A stretch of 64,000 nt of DNA, taken from Diphasiastrum complanatum (taxonomy: Eukaryota > Streptophyta > Lycopodiopsida > Lycopodiales > Lycopodiaceae). Of this stretch, positions 45,382-54,687 are shown one piece after another. Within the stretch, counting starts at the first letter, position 1. Each line of letters begins with the position of its first letter. Both the position numbers and the translations under genes were made by a program. The notes beneath the pieces were generated by a model. The model was not told the origin of the DNA, did no database searches, and worked only from the letters and a program-made list of their open reading frames with translations. The stretch lies in contig CM055094.1 in NCBI GenBank assembly GCA_029204225.1, positions 15,777,595 through 15,841,594 of the forward strand. The letters are read 5' to 3'.

Positions 45382-46283
45382 GAGAGACAGATCCAGCGCT
45401 GGAGGAGTAGCTATCTATTGTGAAAATCTCCATTGAATCAACTTCCTTTCAGTTGGAATATGAGTTAGATTTCTGAGACAGATCCATCGCTGTAAAAAAC
45501 AACTATCTATTCTTCGTTTTCAGAGAGTAATTCTCAGATTTCAAAGGGAATAGAAATCAGAAGTTTAGGAGCAGAACCAGCGCTACCAGAAGAGTGCTTA
45601 AACCTCGATTTTCAAGTGCTAAACTGAGAATATTGAGCGGATTTTGGAAAGAAACGATTGTACAGGTCCAGCGCTGTGGGTACATCTTCAATCTGACATT
45701 TTGGACCTGACGTGGACCTCAAATCAGAGGGATTTCGAGCATGAAGACTGCTTGCCTGGCAGCGAGGGGGGAGCACACCCAAAATCAGAAATTCTCAGGA
45801 AAATTAGGCCCCAAATTCAGATTTTTTGGAGCTACAGGTCTGAAAGGCAGACAGCGAGGGTCTTCAAAGATCCAATCAGATTTTTCCCACAGTTTAAACT
45901 CTTCAAATCTGAGTTTGGAGACAGATAGACCGCTACCCTGGCAGCGAGGGAGATCCTTGGTAGAAACCAGAGGTTTGCAATCGATTTCGGGTTCTAAAAC
46001 GAAAAATTTGGAGCAAAAGGAGTACACCTCAGATAGCGAGGAAAGAGGTCAAAACAAATCAGAAGTTTGTTTGCTTTTTGGTACCCTGATCTCTGATTTT
46101 TTTCCGGACAGCAGGTCTGAAAGCAGTTGAGGAAGAGCTGAGAGGGCTTTTCTTGATTCTCTCTGTGGAAGTACAGTTCACAGAAAGAGCTAAGTTTTCT
46201 TTCCTTCCCTTTTACAGTTGTAAATTAGTCTTTCTGACATTTTTTTCTTTAGAAGTTAAGGTACCTCTCTTTCAGTTCTGAAA
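45382..46283 (+). other. gag leader of chromovirus copy C
   Basis: About 900 bases without a supported gene. The last part (AGAAGTTAAGGTA-CTCTCTTTCAG before the ATG) matches the short leader visible in copy D (63947-64000). A motif AGATCCAGCGCTG or similar recurs near 45396, 45480, 45577 and 45664. No LTR and no primer site were found; both copies B and C lost their 5' LTR here. Confidence 0.6.
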
Positions 46284-46990
46284 ATGACCACTCCTCAGGG
46301 ACCTGATCAACCCTTGGAGAGAGGCATCGACGAACTTGAAACAGAAGCCTTGGCTTTCAGTAAAGGGAAAGAACCAATGGAAATGGAAGAACAGGAACAA
46401 TTTGCCGAAGAACTCGACAAACTGGTTACCAAGGAGCAGTTTCTCCACTTGGTAACACAGGTGGATGAACCGAAGTTGACATTAGCCAATTTCAAGTCCA
46501 GTGTGGACGACTCGTTCATTGAACTCAAACATTTGATTTTGAGTTCCGCGAAAGGAAGCCTTCCCTCCACTTCTCAGTTATCCCCTTCTCCACTTCCATC
46601 AGTTTTGGGTGAGACTTTGCGGTCTCACCCCAGTGTCTTTAAAGATTTAAAGCCTCCTACTTTTATTGGGGAAGAGAAGGATAGAAATGCATATATTCTA
46701 CAAACCTTCCTCAGCAAATGGAAGAACATTCATGCTCTTAAACAGATCCCTGACCATTTGCAAGCAATTGAGGCCAGTCTTTCCTTAGGGCCCATGGCCT
46801 ATTAGTGGTGGTTAAATCTCCAGGAAACTGGGCAGACTCCCCGATCATGGAAAGCCTTTGAAGAAGCTTTCCTAAGAGAATTCCTACCAGAAAATGAACT
46901 TGATAGAGCCTGGGAAGCCTGGGAAAGAACAGTAATGGACAAGTCCCTAATTCAATATATCTCGCAATACCGAGAAGCAATTTTAAAAAA
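46284..46990 (+). pseudogene. chromovirus copy C: gag N-terminal part
   Basis: Starts MTTPQGPDQPLERG as in copy D. A TAG at 46803 interrupts after GPMAY; the frame then continues to about 46990, where an extra base shifts it. Content: acidic N-terminus, short coiled-coil-like helix, Ser/Pro linker, then the gag helical core. Confidence 0.9.
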
Positions 46991-46992
46991 AT

Positions 46993-48345
46993 ATGGATGA
47001 TTATCAGAAAATCAGAGGGTTTGTCAAGGATGAATATAAAGTAGAGGTCCAGAGAAACTCGCCTACTACCCTTGAGCAAGCTCTCAGATATGCTCAAATC
47101 TATGATGATTCAGTGGGTAGGAAGAGAGCGAGACAGCAGCCTCTTTCTGAGCAACCTCCTCAAAAAGACTTCCAATTTAAAAAGAAATTTTTAAAAAGAA
47201 AGAAAGAAGATAAATTTAAAGGTGAAGCTCCTCAGAAACGCCCTTCACTCATACAGCCCTTAAAACCAGAAAATTTTGAGAAAGCCAAACAAGAACGTTT
47301 GTGCTTTGTGTGTATGGGCAAGGGACACACAGTCAGACAGTGTCCCAAGGGGCCTTTCACTAAAAAAGATAAAAAAGATAAGAAACAAGTTCATCTTGCT
47401 CAGACTGTAAGTTTCCCCAGTGACTCGGCAGCTTCCGAAATCAAAGTGTATCATGAAGACCATGAACACTGTTGCCAGCTGACCTCTGCAATGCTAGCGA
47501 GACCCTTCAGCTTTGGGCCACATGACCTAGTACGTATGCATGGGAAAGTTAGTAACCAGTCAGTAAGAGTTATGGTTGATGCTGGGGCAACCCATAATTT
47601 CATCAACTACACCCTGGTTAAAGAACTTAAACTTCCAGAAGCACCTAGTCAGCATAGGTACATAGTCTCATTAGCTAAGGGTGAAGATAAGAAAATCTGG
47701 GAAACTATGGTAAGTAGCTTAAATCTTGGTATTCAGGGGTACCAAGATGAAATAAACTTTCAGATAATGCACCTGGATTGCACAGACATTGTTCTCGGGA
47801 GAGATTGGCTCTACAATTTAGGACCTTCCCTCCACAGAAACTATCAAGAGAACACCCTCAGCTTTCAGCATAAAGGCCGAGAGATCCAGTTGCATGGGGA
47901 GCATGATGTTCCCAACAGTCCTATGGGCTGCAGTTCAGAGCTTTGTCAGCTAATCGGAGACGATGACCATCAGGTATTCTTATGTGACTTTCAGTTTATT
48001 CCTGAAGTTTCTATTTCTAGTTCTATAGAGCAGAAAATCAGTAAATTAGAAACTTTATTGTCTAAATTTAAAGATGTTTTTCCTGAAGATTTGCCACATG
48101 GTTTGCCACCCAGTAGAGAGGTAGATCATGTAATAAACCTAGTACCAGGTATAGCACCTGTGTCTAAACCTCCGTATCGGGTCAGCCGAACAGAGGATGA
48201 AGAAATAACTAGGCAGTTAACAGATTATCTTGGGAAAGGCCAAATTCAGACCAGTAGTTCACCATGGGCCTCACCAATCCTTTTGGTGAAAAAGAAAGAG
48301 GGGTCTATGCGTCTTTGTGTAGATTACAGCTCAATAAAGTCATAA
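46993..48345 (+). CDS. chromovirus copy C: gag end, protease and RT start
   Basis: 450 codons. CCHC knuckle [14 protein letters not shown], protease motif [13 protein letters not shown] (D-A-G instead of D-T/S-G), the linker region [16 protein letters not shown], then RT start [15 protein letters not shown]. It ends by a frame shift within the YRALNK motif. Uninterrupted otherwise, though the gag before it and RT after it are broken, so it is annotated as part of a dead element. Confidence 0.88.
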   Translation: MDDYQKIRGFVKDEYKVEVQRNSPTTLEQALRYAQIYDDSVGRKRARQQPLSEQPPQKDFQFKKKFLKRKKEDKFKGEAPQKRPSLIQPLKPENFEKAKQERLCFVCMGKGHTVRQCPKGPFTKKDKKDKKQVHLAQTVSFPSDSAASEIKVYHEDHEHCCQLTSAMLARPFSFGPHDLVRMHGKVSNQSVRVMVDAGATHNFINYTLVKELKLPEAPSQHRYIVSLAKGEDKKIWETMVSSLNLGIQGYQDEINFQIMHLDCTDIVLGRDWLYNLGPSLHRNYQENTLSFQHKGREIQLHGEHDVPNSPMGCSSELCQLIGDDDHQVFLCDFQFIPEVSISSSIEQKISKLETLLSKFKDVFPEDLPHGLPPSREVDHVINLVPGIAPVSKPPYRVSRTEDEEITRQLTDYLGKGQIQTSSSPWASPILLVKKKEGSMRLCVDYSSIKS

Positions 48346-48990
48346 TAAAGAATAAATACCCTATGCCTCGGGCAAACGAGTTGTTTGATCAACTCGACGG
48401 GGCTAAATTTTTCAGTAAAATAGACCTCAGGTCGGGATATCATCAAGTCCGTATAAAATCGAAAGATGTCTCAAAAACAGCTTTTAGGACTCGTCACGGT
48501 CATTATGAGTGTAAGGTGATGCCATTTGGGCTCACAAATGCTCCAGCTACCTTAATGACCTTGATGAACAGTGTCCTCAGACCATACTCGGGTAAATTCG
48601 TGGTCGTATTTTTAGATGACATCCTCGTCTACAGCAAAAGGAGGAAGGAGCATCTAAAACACCTCAGAAAGGTGTTTCGACTGCTCAGAAAGCATAAGCT
48701 TTATGCTAAACAATCCAAGTGTGAATCCTTCGTAGAAGAAGTAGCATACTTGGGTCACATTATCTCGTCAGATGGGATTAAAATGGACCCGAAATTGGCT
48801 AAGACCTCAAAATATTTTGGAACTTCAGATCCTTCTTGGTTTGGCGGGATATTACAGACGATTTGTCAAGGAATATGCTAAGATAGCAGTTCCCATGACA
48901 AATCTTCTTAAGGGGAAGGGAAAGGAGTTCATTTGAAAGTTCGCACAGCAGGAGAGCTTTGATGCTCTACAGCACCAGTTTTAAAAGTCG
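48330..48990 (+). pseudogene. chromovirus copy C: reverse transcriptase
   Basis: Reads [57 protein letters not shown] and [16 protein letters not shown], so both catalytic motifs survive. A deletion after DPK (about 48790) shifts the frame into the thumb, and a TGA follows at about 48936. Confidence 0.9.
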
Positions 48991-49007
48991 TCGACCCCAA
49001 TCAGCCA

Positions 49008-49320
49008 TTTGTGGTCAAAACAGATGCTAGCGACTTTGCAGTAGGTGCTGTGCTAAGTCAGGGTGGACGACCAGCTGCGTTCGAGAGTAAAAAACTCGAG
49101 CCAGCTCAGACTAGGTACAGTGCCTATGAAAAGGAACTCTTTTCTATAGTCCATGCCCTTAAGACTTGGAGGCATTATTTGTATGGTGCCAACTTTGAGG
49201 TCCTAACAAACCATGAAAGTCTCACATACCTTTGCAATCAACCTGAGCTTAGAGGAAAATGCCTATGATTAACGAGCTGAGTTTTACTCAGATTCGTAAT
49301 GAGTTACTCGAGTCCTTGAG
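49008..49320 (+). pseudogene. chromovirus copy C: RNase H, 3'-truncated
   Basis: Reads [18 protein letters not shown] to [10 protein letters not shown], with the first acidic motif ETD altered to KTD. At about 49257 it jumps to text from the linker before integrase (MINELSFTQIRNELLESL), so the last third of RNase H is deleted. Confidence 0.88.
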
Positions 49321-49582
49321 CGGGATACAGCCCATTTATGCTGATGTACGGTTTTCAGCCACGCTCACCCACAGCTGTAGGGTTTAAACAAGAAAAAGTT
49401 GAAGCAGCCAAAAACTTGTTAGAGGAGCAGTTCTCCGCTGGTGTGAAAGTCTACTTGAGAGTCCCAGTTGACTCTAAAACCCTCAAATCAAGAGTGTGTG
49501 CTAAGTTGTCTCCAAGGTATTGTGGTCCCTTTACCATCAGTAGGAGACTAGGCGAGGTCACCTATGAACTAGAACTCCCAGA
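49321..49582 (+). pseudogene. chromovirus copy C: integrase C-terminal piece
   Basis: Directly after the linker, the text is PFMLMYGFQPRSPTAVGFKQ and then, after another deletion, KVYLRVPVDSKTLKS and GEVTYELELP. The zinc and DDE domains are absent. Homology ends at 49582 next to unrelated sequence; no chromodomain or LTR follows. Confidence 0.88.
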
Positions 49583-50425
49583 CCCCGGTCGAATCTGTTT
49601 TTTTTTTTTTTTTTTAAGTTTAAAAAAAAATAAAAATAAAAATAGACGCGTCCGACGCGTCCGGGTCCGTCGCCGGACGCGGGCAAAACGGCCCGGGCCT
49701 CATGTCTGTATTGGTATAAGTTGTGTTTTTGGGAGTTTTTTGGGTGTTCATGCCTTTATTTATTTTTTATTTTTTTTGAGCTCTAAGGCCCTCTCAAGAT
49801 GGTGGTTCGGTCGAAAATTGGAACAGAAGTCTCGGTCGAGAATTATGTGGATCCGGTCCAGTCGAGATTTTATGAAGCCCTGACTTGGTTGAGATCTGAC
49901 CCAAAAATTTGGTCGAGATGGTCTCCAAAAATTCGGTCGAGATAGTCTTCAAAAAATTCGGTCGAGATGGTCTCCAAAAAATTTCAGTCGAGTTTTGATC
50001 ACGTCCTGACTCGGTCGAGTTCCGAGTCCCGAACTAATTGAGATGGTGTTTTCTTTTTTTTAAAAAGTTTTTGAAGGCCCTAGGGTTAGGGCTGAACGTA
50101 GATAGGGCTAGGTCAGATTTTTTTTTTTTTGATGCGTCTTTGGCGAAAACTTCAAAATGAAGAAATTGGAAAAACAAGGAAGCAAAACTTCAGAAGTGAA
50201 AAGTTGAAGTGCTTCTCTCCCAGATCTCCTACCAAAAAGAAAATTTGACCTCCTTCACAAGAAATGTCATATCTCTCTCAATGTTTTGCGTGTGTGTAAG
50301 GTCATCATCCATAAATATAAAGGACCCTTTTAATTTGGCTCATAGATGCACCGCGATTCTGAATCGCGATTCAGAAACGCGTTTCGGGATTTTTCCAGAA
50401 TCGCGCATAATCGTTTTTTTTCCTT
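49583..50425. repeat. unrelated sequence with GGTCGAGATGGTCTCCAAAAA minisatellite
   Basis: After a T-run (about 49599-49616) and a GC-rich patch (49645-49700) come repeats of the type TCGGTCGAGATGGTCTCCAA (about 25 bp) near 49899, 49922, 49948 and looser copies from 49800 to 50030. No gene supported. Confidence 0.7.
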
Positions 50426-50706
50426 ATGCAGTGAAAACCGATGCTTGTGAATCAGTGATTTTGCAATAGGAGCTATATTGTTGCAAATGGAAAGCCTGTG
50501 GCATTTAAAAGTGAGAAACTTATCACCAAATGGCTAGAGTCAATCGCTTAAAAGCCAAAGAACTTATTGCCATTGAAAATTCCATCTAAAAGGTGGGAGA
50601 CTATTTTGATGGATTTCATCGCTGGTCTTCCTAGCACATGAAAAGTAATGATGCTATTTGGATAATTGGTGATCACCTTACCAAGTTAACTACCTTTATT
50701 CTTTGA
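50426..50706 (+). pseudogene. Ty3/gypsy RNase H joined to integrase remnant
   Basis: Reads VKTDAC then, in other frames, GKPVAFKSEKL-like text, and next WETILMDFIAGLPST, stop, KSNDAIWIIGDHLTKLT. The first is RNase H start, the second the integrase core around its first catalytic Asp. The region between them is deleted. Different family from copies A-D. Confidence 0.7.
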
Positions 50707-52440
50707 TGATGACATGACTTCCCAAAGAGCTCAAAGACAGTGCACCTCCCAGCGTTATCCTACAGCCAGACTTACTCGTCCTACCATGAGGAGAGGTCCC
50801 TCTCACATTCGACGTCGGCAGCATATCCCAATTTTACTCTCCATGGCAGGTCGTATTAAATCTTTCTTCAAAAGTAGGAGCAGCAACAACGACGGCATCA
50901 CCATCACCTCTAGGACATTATCTAAGGCTTTCTATCATTATACATAGCTATTTCATGTTTTATACCTATGTGGTTTAGTTACCATTGGTACTTGTACTTA
51001 GATTTACATCATATGCTTTTTTTTGAAATTTTGGAGACGTTTTGAATACACTCCATTTGGTCAACACACTTCATATGTACTTATTCGTCTTAAATACCTT
51101 TTGGCATGAAAAGACATTAATAAAGCTTTCTTTCTTTCTTTCTCTAACCGCCCTCTCTACTTTTCTCTCTCTACTCAGCCCCCTCTTTACTCAACCCTTT
51201 ATCTTTCTCTCTTCCTATCTCCTATTTCCTAACTTAAATCTCTCTCTAACGCTGTCAATTCTTTTCCCTATGATATTGTCTCTCTGATCAACCTTGCTCT
51301 CTGTAGCTCATTAGTTTATTCTATTCCCTCACTCCCATCCAATTCCCCTCACTAACCATTCCTCTCTATCTCTCCTCTTAGTTTTTAACTCACCTCAATT
51401 CCTGTCTCTAACTTTCTCTCCTATTCTCTCTAATTGTAACCTAATCGCTCTACAACCTCTCCCATATCATCTCGCTAACTCTACCAATTTCTCCTATAAC
51501 TTCAAGCTGGAAGTTCCTTGAAAGAATTTATTAGGATCAAGCTTGGAAAGCATTGTGCTATTTTTAGCAAACTTGGAAGAAGCACAGTTGCCCAAAAACG
51601 TTCCCAAAAACACGTTTCTGGATCCAGAATCGGTGGGGGAAAAAAAAGAACATATATTACAAAAATTGATCCCCTTGACAAAATCCAACAGTGATTGATG
51701 CACCTAAATTGGACCACACTATAACCGAACACTCAGCAACCTACATAAATGCAATGCCCTTGATTAGAGCTTTAATCTGATACCCATATTGCCCACAAAA
51801 CTAGAAATACAAAACCTTTCTAAGAAACACTGGCCCGGTTCAAAAACGCATTTATGACCACGTTTCCAGAAATGTTGGGCAACTACTGGAAGAACGTTAA
51901 AGCAAGAATTTCAATTTAGATAGTTTTTCTTTATAGAATTTGTTTATGATACCAACAATTGTTGGTTTCCACTTCCACAATGAACAAATTCTCGAAAGGG
52001 GGTGGCAAAGGGGGGGGGGGGAGGTACCAATCTTGACCCCTCTATGCTTTGCATGTGTGAATCAATGATGTGATGTGATCAAACCGGGTGTATTTTTCAT
52101 CTTAAATGTTACATGCATTGATTAATTGTTATCGTCAACGTATTTCTATTGGATTGCAACGTTCATAGGCACTTTCAATTCTTCGACGAGCTCAATTTGC
52201 AGGAGCGACAAGTTTGAAGCTTCCTGCATTACCTATTACTGCAACTATTCTAGTTAGTGACTTACATCAAGCAATAGGTTTTGAGTAATTAGTTTAATAT
52301 TTTATGTTTTACGAAGCTTTTTAGCTTAATTGCTCTTTGCCAATGGGCATTATCTTTCTATCTGCTTTCATCTATATGTACATTGATGGGTTTTCCCATC
52401 CTTCAATAATCAAAGCATGAGGGTCATTTGGGAAGATGAC
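50707..52440. other. non-coding, with a pyrimidine-rich tract and a conserved tail
   Basis: No gene supported. 51077-51143 is the conserved tail (next entry). 51130-51495 is a C/T-rich stretch of about 360 bases. A G-run lies near 52010-52021. Confidence 0.6.
51077..51143 (+). repeat. conserved stem-loop tail with TTTC microsatellite
   Basis: Reads GTACTTATTCGTCTTAAATA, then CCTTTTGGCATGAAAAGACA, TTAATAAAGC and (TTTC)n. It is the reverse complement of the layout at 54331-54415 and related to 38655-38730. Likely the 3' end of a LINE- or SINE-type retroposon with a simple-repeat tail. Confidence 0.6.
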
Positions 52441-52600
52441 TCTTGAATTAAGGAATAATAATACTTTGAGACCAGATGTCAAGAAATTATTCCAAGCATG
52501 TGTAGTTAAACAAATCAGTCATGAAAGGAGCAAGACCCTCTTTACCCATTTTGAAGAGGTTCAGCATGTACCCCCTCAATGTCCGGTGCTTTGCCATTAG
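52441..52600 (-). pseudogene. LINE RT fragment 1 (antisense)
   Basis: 160 bases, reverse complement of 52677-52833 and direct repeat of 53354-53512. Sequence corresponds to the RT segment before the 'NYR' motif. Confidence 0.8.
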
Positions 52601-52619
52601 TTTCGTCACCAACCAACCA

Positions 52620-53062
52620 TACACATATGGAGTTCCTCACAAAAGAAGAGGTGGAAAATGGAATAAATGGCTCTTATAATGGCAAAACACTGGACATTGA
52701 GGGGGTACATGTTGAATTCTTCAAAACGGGTAAAAAGGTTCTTGCTCCTTTCATGACTGAATTGTTTAAACAAGCATTCTTAGAAGATTTTCTTGACATA
52801 TGGTCTCATAGTATTATTATTCCTTAATTCAAGAGTGCAGATATGAATGATCCTTCTAATTATAGGACAATAATGATTGGACATTTTTTGGCAAAATTTT
52901 GGAAGAACGTAGTGGAAAAGAACCTAAGCAACTAGCTGAAAACTAATGGCTTGTGTGCAAAAGAGCAAGCCATCTTTCGCAAAATTCATTCCACCATTGA
53001 TCATTTGGTTATTTTAAGATCCTCTTTAAAGAAAGCTGAAGAGAGCAGCTAAATCTTTATTG
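52620..53062 (+). pseudogene. LINE (non-LTR) RT fragment 2 (sense)
   Basis: Reads FLTKEEVENGINGSYNGKTL, DIEGVHVEFFKTGKKVLAPF, then WSHSIIIP, stop, FKSADMNDPSNYRTI and EQAIFRKIHSTIDHLVILRS. This is the N-terminal half of a LINE reverse transcriptase ('K...G.DG......K', 'P..K..D..NYR.I', 'Q..FR...ST.DH'). Several stops. Forms a fold-back with the next fragment. Confidence 0.8.
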
Positions 53063-53132
53063 TTGTTTTATAAACTTTTGCAAAGCCTTTGAAACCATTT
53101 TGAGGTCAAAATTGGCGTTCATTGGTACACAA

Positions 53133-53932
53133 TTAGATTTATCTGCTCTCTTTAGCTTTCTATAAAGAGGATCTTAAAATGACCAAGTAATCCATGGTGG
53201 ACTGAATTTTGCAAAAGATGGCTTGCTCTTTTGCACACAAGCCATTAGTTTTCAGCCCACTACTAAGTTGCTTTCCACTACGCTCCCCCAAAATTTTGCC
53301 AAAAATGTCCAATCATTATTGTCCTATAATTAGAAGGATCATTCATATCTCCACTCTTGAATTAAGGAATAATAATACTATGAGACCATATGTCAAGAAA
53401 GTTTCCTAAGAATGCTTGGTCAAACAAATCGGTCATAAAAGGAGCAAGAACCTCTTTACCCATTTTGAAGAATTCACATGTACCCCCTCAATGTCCAATG
53501 CTTTGCCATTAGAAATATTGCATCCACTTCATATAACTCTTTGGGGTAGGTAAACCATGACTCTAGTTGCATACATTATCTCGCGCTTTTGCCAAGTAAC
53601 CTTTTCCAAAAGCTATTAGGGTCATTCCACATATCCAATAAAAAGTCTCTCTGGCTTTGGATGAAGGCTAACTTTTTCCTTGCAAGCAACTATTTGTAGG
53701 CATTAAAAACATCTTCAATGTTGCTCTCTTACTTTGACTTCCTGCTATCTTCTTTCCATTCTTCATCAAACCAAGCATTTTTGAAAAAGGAGCCTTTTTC
53801 TTGCTTTGCCCCTTTGTTAAATTTGAGGGATTTTTCTCCAATTGCAATGATTGAATTGTAAAAACTCTGATATCTGCTAACGGAATTGCCTTCCCCATAT
53901 TTGAGTGAAAGGTTATCTTTTACATGAACCAA
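53133..53932 (-). pseudogene. LINE RT fragment 3 (antisense) with upstream linker
   Basis: Bases 53133-53512 mirror 52677-53062. Further right on the minus strand comes the linker between endonuclease and RT typical of plant LINEs (NAWFDEEWKEDSRKSKRAT, about 53785-53725). Frame breaks are present. The endonuclease domain itself is not seen. Confidence 0.78.
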
Positions 53933-54330
53933 ACATGTCTTTTTTTGTGGGGTACAAATCTGAATTTTCTCCTTAGATTTCCATGGGGGTGGGTTTCACA
54001 AGTAAGACTAGTAAGACCGCTTGAGGCTGGCCATCTATACAACACATAACAAATGACAAGCTCATGTGTAACACAAGCATTGAGTAGTTCCTTACTAAAA
54101 TGAGTAATGGCATTGTTGGCTCAAATCCTTTGGACTATCTCCTCCAGCCAAAGAGGCTCGTCACTCCCTTGTAAGCAGTTGTTTGATCAGTCTCAATCCT
54201 TCCACTAAGATCTCTTTTCTATAAAAGATTACTATCTTGCATCCACACAAGAAAATTACCTTCTCTAGTACTGCAATTTTCAGTAGAATGAAATGGTAGT
54301 TGATGTCTTTCTTTGCAAGCATAATCAACT

Positions 54331-54415
54331 TAGAGAGAGAGAGAGAGAAGAAGAAGAAGAAGCTTTATTAATGTCTTTTCCATGCCAAAAGGCATATAAG
54401 ACAGATAAGAGTACA
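54331..54415 (-). repeat. (GA)n(GAA)n joined to conserved stem-loop tail
   Basis: Minus-strand order: GTACTCTTATCTGTCTTATA, TGCCTTTTGGCA stem, GAAAAGACATTAATAAAGCT, (TTC)n, (TC)n. Same design as 51077-51143. A further (GA)n run is at 54508-54539. Confidence 0.65.
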
Positions 54416-54504
54416 TGTCAAGTATGTGGTAATAGTGGGAGCATATATAAACGTCTCCTAGAAAACTATGCATAAAAAGGAACAACAGAGAGAAATAGAG
54501 AGAA

Positions 54505-54507
<3 letters not shown>

Positions 54508-54539
<32 letters not shown>
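54508..54539. repeat. (GA)n microsatellite, about 16 units
   Basis: Pure dinucleotide run near the exon at 54597. Confidence 0.95.
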
Positions 54540-54542
<3 letters not shown>

Positions 54543-54596
54543 TTGAAAGTAAGCTTCAATTCCTACCTAAAACCCAGTTATACAGAAATGCTACAC

Positions 54597-54687
54597 CTGG
54601 AGTATTTGGGTAATTCTGAGCAAGAACTCTTAGTTTGAATCCAGTATCTTCTTCCAATCTTCTTAATTCCTTGATAATGCGATTCTC
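54597..54687 (-). CDS. thylakoid-lumen TPM-domain protein, upstream exon
   Basis: Acceptor ATTTCAG|GAG and donor CTCCAG|GTGTAG. The 91 bases read ENRIIKELRRLEEDTGFKLR and VLAQNYPNTP plus one base. 'EE.TGFK.RVLAQNYP.TPG' is a hallmark of the TPM lumenal protein, directly before the KDFW segment found at 32057. Phase 1 joins it exactly to that exon. The N-terminal exons with the transit peptide and the start of the TPM domain were not found between 54688 and 64000, and probably lie to the right. Confidence 0.82.

Larger units (their letters stand above)
32058..54596 (-). other. giant intron (about 22.5 kb) of the lumen-protein gene
   Basis: Donor GTGTAG at 54596 and acceptor at 32058, with flanking exons in matching phase. 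It holds, from left to right, gypsy RT remnant 33451-33705, a nested LTR with non-autonomous element 33779-37582, chromovirus copies A, B and C (38788-49582), a gypsy remnant 50426-50706, a pyrimidine tract, and a LINE fold-back (52441-53932). If the exons truly belong to one gene, all these elements are intronic. Confidence 0.7.

Noticed and set aside
50714-50947. 77-codon Arg-rich ORF after the gypsy remnant
   Set aside because: Not recognised; may be out-of-frame retroelement sequence.
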